The notes beneath the pieces are model-generated. The model was not told the origin of the DNA, searched no databases, and worked only from the letters and a program-made list of their open reading frames with translations. A DNA stretch of 64,000 nt. It comes from Armatimonadota bacterium. GTDB taxonomy: Bacteria; Armatimonadota; HRBIN16. Both the position numbers and the translations under genes were made by a program. The stretch is from NCBI GenBank assembly GCA_026003195.1, contig BPGU01000001.1:1225398-1289397 (forward strand). Direction: 5' to 3'. Positions within the stretch are counted from its first letter, which is position 1; each line of letters starts with the position of its first letter. This document shows, in pieces, positions 61,965 to 64,000 of this stretch.

Positions 61965-63518
61965 ATGCCGCAACCACCGAATACCGAAACCGTTCTGGTG
62001 ATGGACTTTGGAGCGCAGTACACGCAGCTGATCGCGAGGCGCATTCGCGAGTGCCACGTGTTCTGTGAGATTATCCCCGCCGATACACCCGCCGAGCAGA
62101 TCGCCCGCCGACAGCCCAAAGGCATCGTGCTCTCGGGAGGACCTGCCAGCGTGTATGAACCCCATGCCCCCCGTGCGGACATGGGCATCTATCGGCTGGG
62201 CATCCCGATACTGGGCATCTGCTACGGACACCAGCTGATGAGCTACCAGCTGGGCGGTGTGGTGGAGCCTTCCGAAAGGCGCGAATACGGACGCACTGAA
62301 CTGACCGTGCTGGAACCCGAGGACCCCCTTTTCGCCGGGTTCGACACACACCTGACCTGCTGGATGAGCCACGGCGACAAAGTGCTGCAACCACCGCCCG
62401 GCTTTCGCATCACCGCTGTGACCGAATCCACTCCCGTCGCGGCGATGGCGGACCCGGCGCGTCGCTTCTACGGTGTGCAGTTCCATCCCGAGGTACACCA
62501 CACCCCCTTCGGCAAGCAGCTGATAGACCACTTTCTGAAGCGGGTGTGCGGTTGTACCGGTGACTGGACGGCGGGCAACTTCGTAGAGCAGGCGTCGGAG
62601 GAGATACGCCAGCAGGTAGGCGACGGGCACGTGCTGGTAGCGGTGAGCGGCGGCGTGGACTCGATGACCGTGGCTGCGCTGGTGTACCTCGCCATCGGCG
62701 GTGAGAGACTAACCTGCGTGTTCGTGGACCACGGCTTGCTGCGGGCGGGTGAGGCGGAACAGGTGCGCGAAACCTTTTCGCGCCTCTTTCCCGTACACCT
62801 CGTGTATGTAGATGCCCGCGAACGGTTTCTGGAGCGGCTCAAAGGTGTGGAAGACCCTGAACAGAAACGCAAAATCATCGGCGAGACCTTCATTCGCGTC
62901 TTCGAGGAACATGCGGACGAACTGCGCGGGTGTGAATACCTCGCACAGGGCACGCTGTACCCCGACGTGATTGAAAGCGGAGCGACCAAACACTCCGCTA
63001 CCATTAAAACGCACCACAACGTGGGCGGCTTGCCCCCGGACATGCGCTTGAAGGTGATTGAGCCGTTGCGTTACCTGTTTAAAGATGAGGTGCGTGCCGT
63101 CGCGGCGGAGCTGGGCTTGTCTGAGGAAGTCGTCTGGCGACAGCCCTTCCCGGGACCGGGGCTGGCGGTGCGCATCGCCGGAGAAGTCACTCCAGAGCGG
63201 CTGGAAATGGTGCGTGCGGCGGACAAAATCGTGCTGGAGGAAATCTGGCGGGCAGGGCTGATGCGCGAGATATGGCAGTCGTTCGCAGTGTTGCCTGCGG
63301 TGCGCAGCGTGGGCGTGATGGGCGACCAGCGCACCTACGCTCACCCCATCGTGGTGCGGGCAGTGGTCAGCGAGGACGCTATGACCGCCGACTGGGCACG
63401 ACTGCCCTATGAGGTGCTGGAACGCATCAGCAATCGCATCGTGGGCGAGGTGCCCGGCATCAACCGCGTGCTGTACGACATCACCAGCAAGCCCCCCGCA
63501 ACCATCGAGTGGGAATAG
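61965..63518 (+). CDS. guaA: GMP synthase (glutamine-hydrolysing)
   Basis: 517 aa. The ATG at 61965 has GAGGAG five bases upstream; a GTG at 61941 lies in the repeat. The class I glutaminase domain has [17 protein letters not shown] (nucleophile Cys) and FHPEVHHTP; the synthase part has [17 protein letters not shown] (PP-loop), and the C terminus [11 protein letters not shown]-like [29 protein letters not shown]. It converts XMP to GMP. hpt follows 74 bp later on the same strand, a purine-synthesis/salvage pair. Confidence 0.97.
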   Translation: MPQPPNTETVLVMDFGAQYTQLIARRIRECHVFCEIIPADTPAEQIARRQPKGIVLSGGPASVYEPHAPRADMGIYRLGIPILGICYGHQLMSYQLGGVVEPSERREYGRTELTVLEPEDPLFAGFDTHLTCWMSHGDKVLQPPPGFRITAVTESTPVAAMADPARRFYGVQFHPEVHHTPFGKQLIDHFLKRVCGCTGDWTAGNFVEQASEEIRQQVGDGHVLVAVSGGVDSMTVAALVYLAIGGERLTCVFVDHGLLRAGEAEQVRETFSRLFPVHLVYVDARERFLERLKGVEDPEQKRKIIGETFIRVFEEHADELRGCEYLAQGTLYPDVIESGATKHSATIKTHHNVGGLPPDMRLKVIEPLRYLFKDEVRAVAAELGLSEEVVWRQPFPGPGLAVRIAGEVTPERLEMVRAADKIVLEEIWRAGLMREIWQSFAVLPAVRSVGVMGDQRTYAHPIVVRAVVSEDAMTADWARLPYEVLERISNRIVGEVPGINRVLYDITSKPPATIEWE

Positions 63519-63592
63519 GTGGAAAACTGCGTGAAAATGTGCCATAATACCACTAACTACCTCTTCCGAGGGTATCTCGCGGGGGGACAGCG

Positions 63593-64000
63593 ATGATTAC
63601 CGTAGCATCCACCATTAAGCCGCTCATCACCGAAGAACAGATCGCAGAGCGTGTGGCACAACTGGGCAGGCAAATCCGGCAGGACTATGGCGACAAGAAT
63701 ATCCTGCTGGTCGGAGTGCTGAAGGGAGCGGCGGTGTTTCTCTCCGACCTGCTGCGTGCCATTGACGGCGAGGTAGATTACGATTTCGTCGCCATCTCCA
63801 GCTATGGCAACGGCACAAAATCGTCAGGTGTGGTGCGCATCCTGAAAGACCTGGATGAAAGCCCCATCGGACGGCATGTGCTGATTGTGGAAGATATCGT
63901 GGACAGCGGGCTGACGCTGGAGTTCCTTCTGGAAAACATGAGGATGCACCGCACCGCCAGCGTGAAGGTTTGCGCTCTGCTGGACAAGGTGGCACGACGT
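63593..64000 (+). CDS. hpt: Hypoxanthine phosphoribosyltransferase (5' part, right edge)
   Basis: 136 codons before the window edge. LLVGVLKGAAVFLSDLLRAI, AISSYGNGTKSSGVVRILKD and the PRPP-binding VLIVEDIVDSGLTLEFL are the Hpt/HGPRT signature. It salvages hypoxanthine and guanine to IMP and GMP. ATG at 63593; the leader carries GGGGGGACAG before it and a possible TGCCATAAT extended -10 (63540-63548) with TGGAAA 17 bp upstream. Confidence 0.94.
   Translation, partial: MITVASTIKPLITEEQIAERVAQLGRQIRQDYGDKNILLVGVLKGAAVFLSDLLRAIDGEVDYDFVAISSYGNGTKSSGVVRILKDLDESPIGRHVLIVEDIVDSGLTLEFLLENMRMHRTASVKVCALLDKVARR

Noticed and set aside
1-64000. CRISPR arrays, insertion sequences, prophage genes and riboswitches
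   Set aside because: No regularly spaced repeats, no transposase or integrase reading frames, and no recognisable riboswitch core were found on either strand.

Overview
The window is about 64 kb of moderately GC-rich, gene-dense bacterial chromosome with open edges at both ends: a PEP-CTERM gene is cut on the left and hpt on the right. The organism is most likely a Gram-negative environmental, possibly thermophilic, bacterium of the Armatimonadota type. This is inferred from three PEP-CTERM surface proteins, a DUF1559-style prepilin, a TolC/HlyD envelope export operon, HAF-repeat secreted proteins, many glycoside-processing genes and dispersed palindromic intergenic repeats. No rRNA or phylogenetic marker was aligned, so the phylum call is tentative. 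No integrase, transposase or CRISPR array was seen.

Layout. 1-6000: a C-type-lectin PEP-CTERM protein, an unknown protein, then an efflux operon (TolC, membrane fusion protein, ABC-2 permease, TetR) with a clear promoter and palindrome but no ATPase gene. 6000-11500: a four-GAF protein, acetyl-CoA synthetase, a frameshifted surface-protein remnant and tRNA-Ser(UGA). 11500-20800: PIG-L deacetylase, prepilin, two beta-propeller-like or sialidase genes, a sugar isomerase, a broken HEPN gene next to a triple-hairpin element, SdpI-like and NamZ-like genes, and a PEP-CTERM gene behind a near-perfect sigma-54 promoter. 20800-26700: YjbQ, acyl-CoA synthetase, a lipid kinase split by one in-frame stop, an isomerase/dehydrogenase pair and a PAP2 phosphatase. 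26700-38000: a carbohydrate island (GH38, GH51, Gfo/Idh/MocA, two ROK proteins, PIG-L) plus a Uma2 nuclease. 38000-45800: secreted PEP-CTERM and HAF-repeat proteins around a large SARP-type regulator. 45800-57100: thrS diverging from a long housekeeping run, efp - Cys-rich membrane protein - accB-like - pseudopilin - accC - nusB - folD - ispA - tdk - small ORF - translin - glycosyltransferase. 57100-64000: aminotransferase, 5'-nucleotidase, pepP, aroQ and Trm112 on the minus strand, then guaA and hpt.

How the genes fit together. The carbohydrate island has the parts to trim mannose- and arabinose-containing glycans, oxidise or deacetylate the products and phosphorylate the sugars. The surface proteins (PEP-CTERM, HAF, IPT/TIG, dockerin-like) suggest an exopolysaccharide-linked cell surface, with at least one gene under sigma-54 control. 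The efp-to-translin run joins translation, fatty-acid precursor supply, one-carbon metabolism, isoprenoid synthesis and nucleotide salvage.

Most notable points: the AccB-like protein has Gly99 where the biotinylated lysine should be, and it shares its cluster with a Cys-rich membrane protein and a pseudopilin; the sigma-54 site before the PEP-CTERM gene; and a SARP regulator between two HAF-repeat secreted proteins, with an 11-bp-period direct repeat upstream of one of them. Four genes look broken or truncated (surface protein, HEPN, lipid kinase, DUF418).
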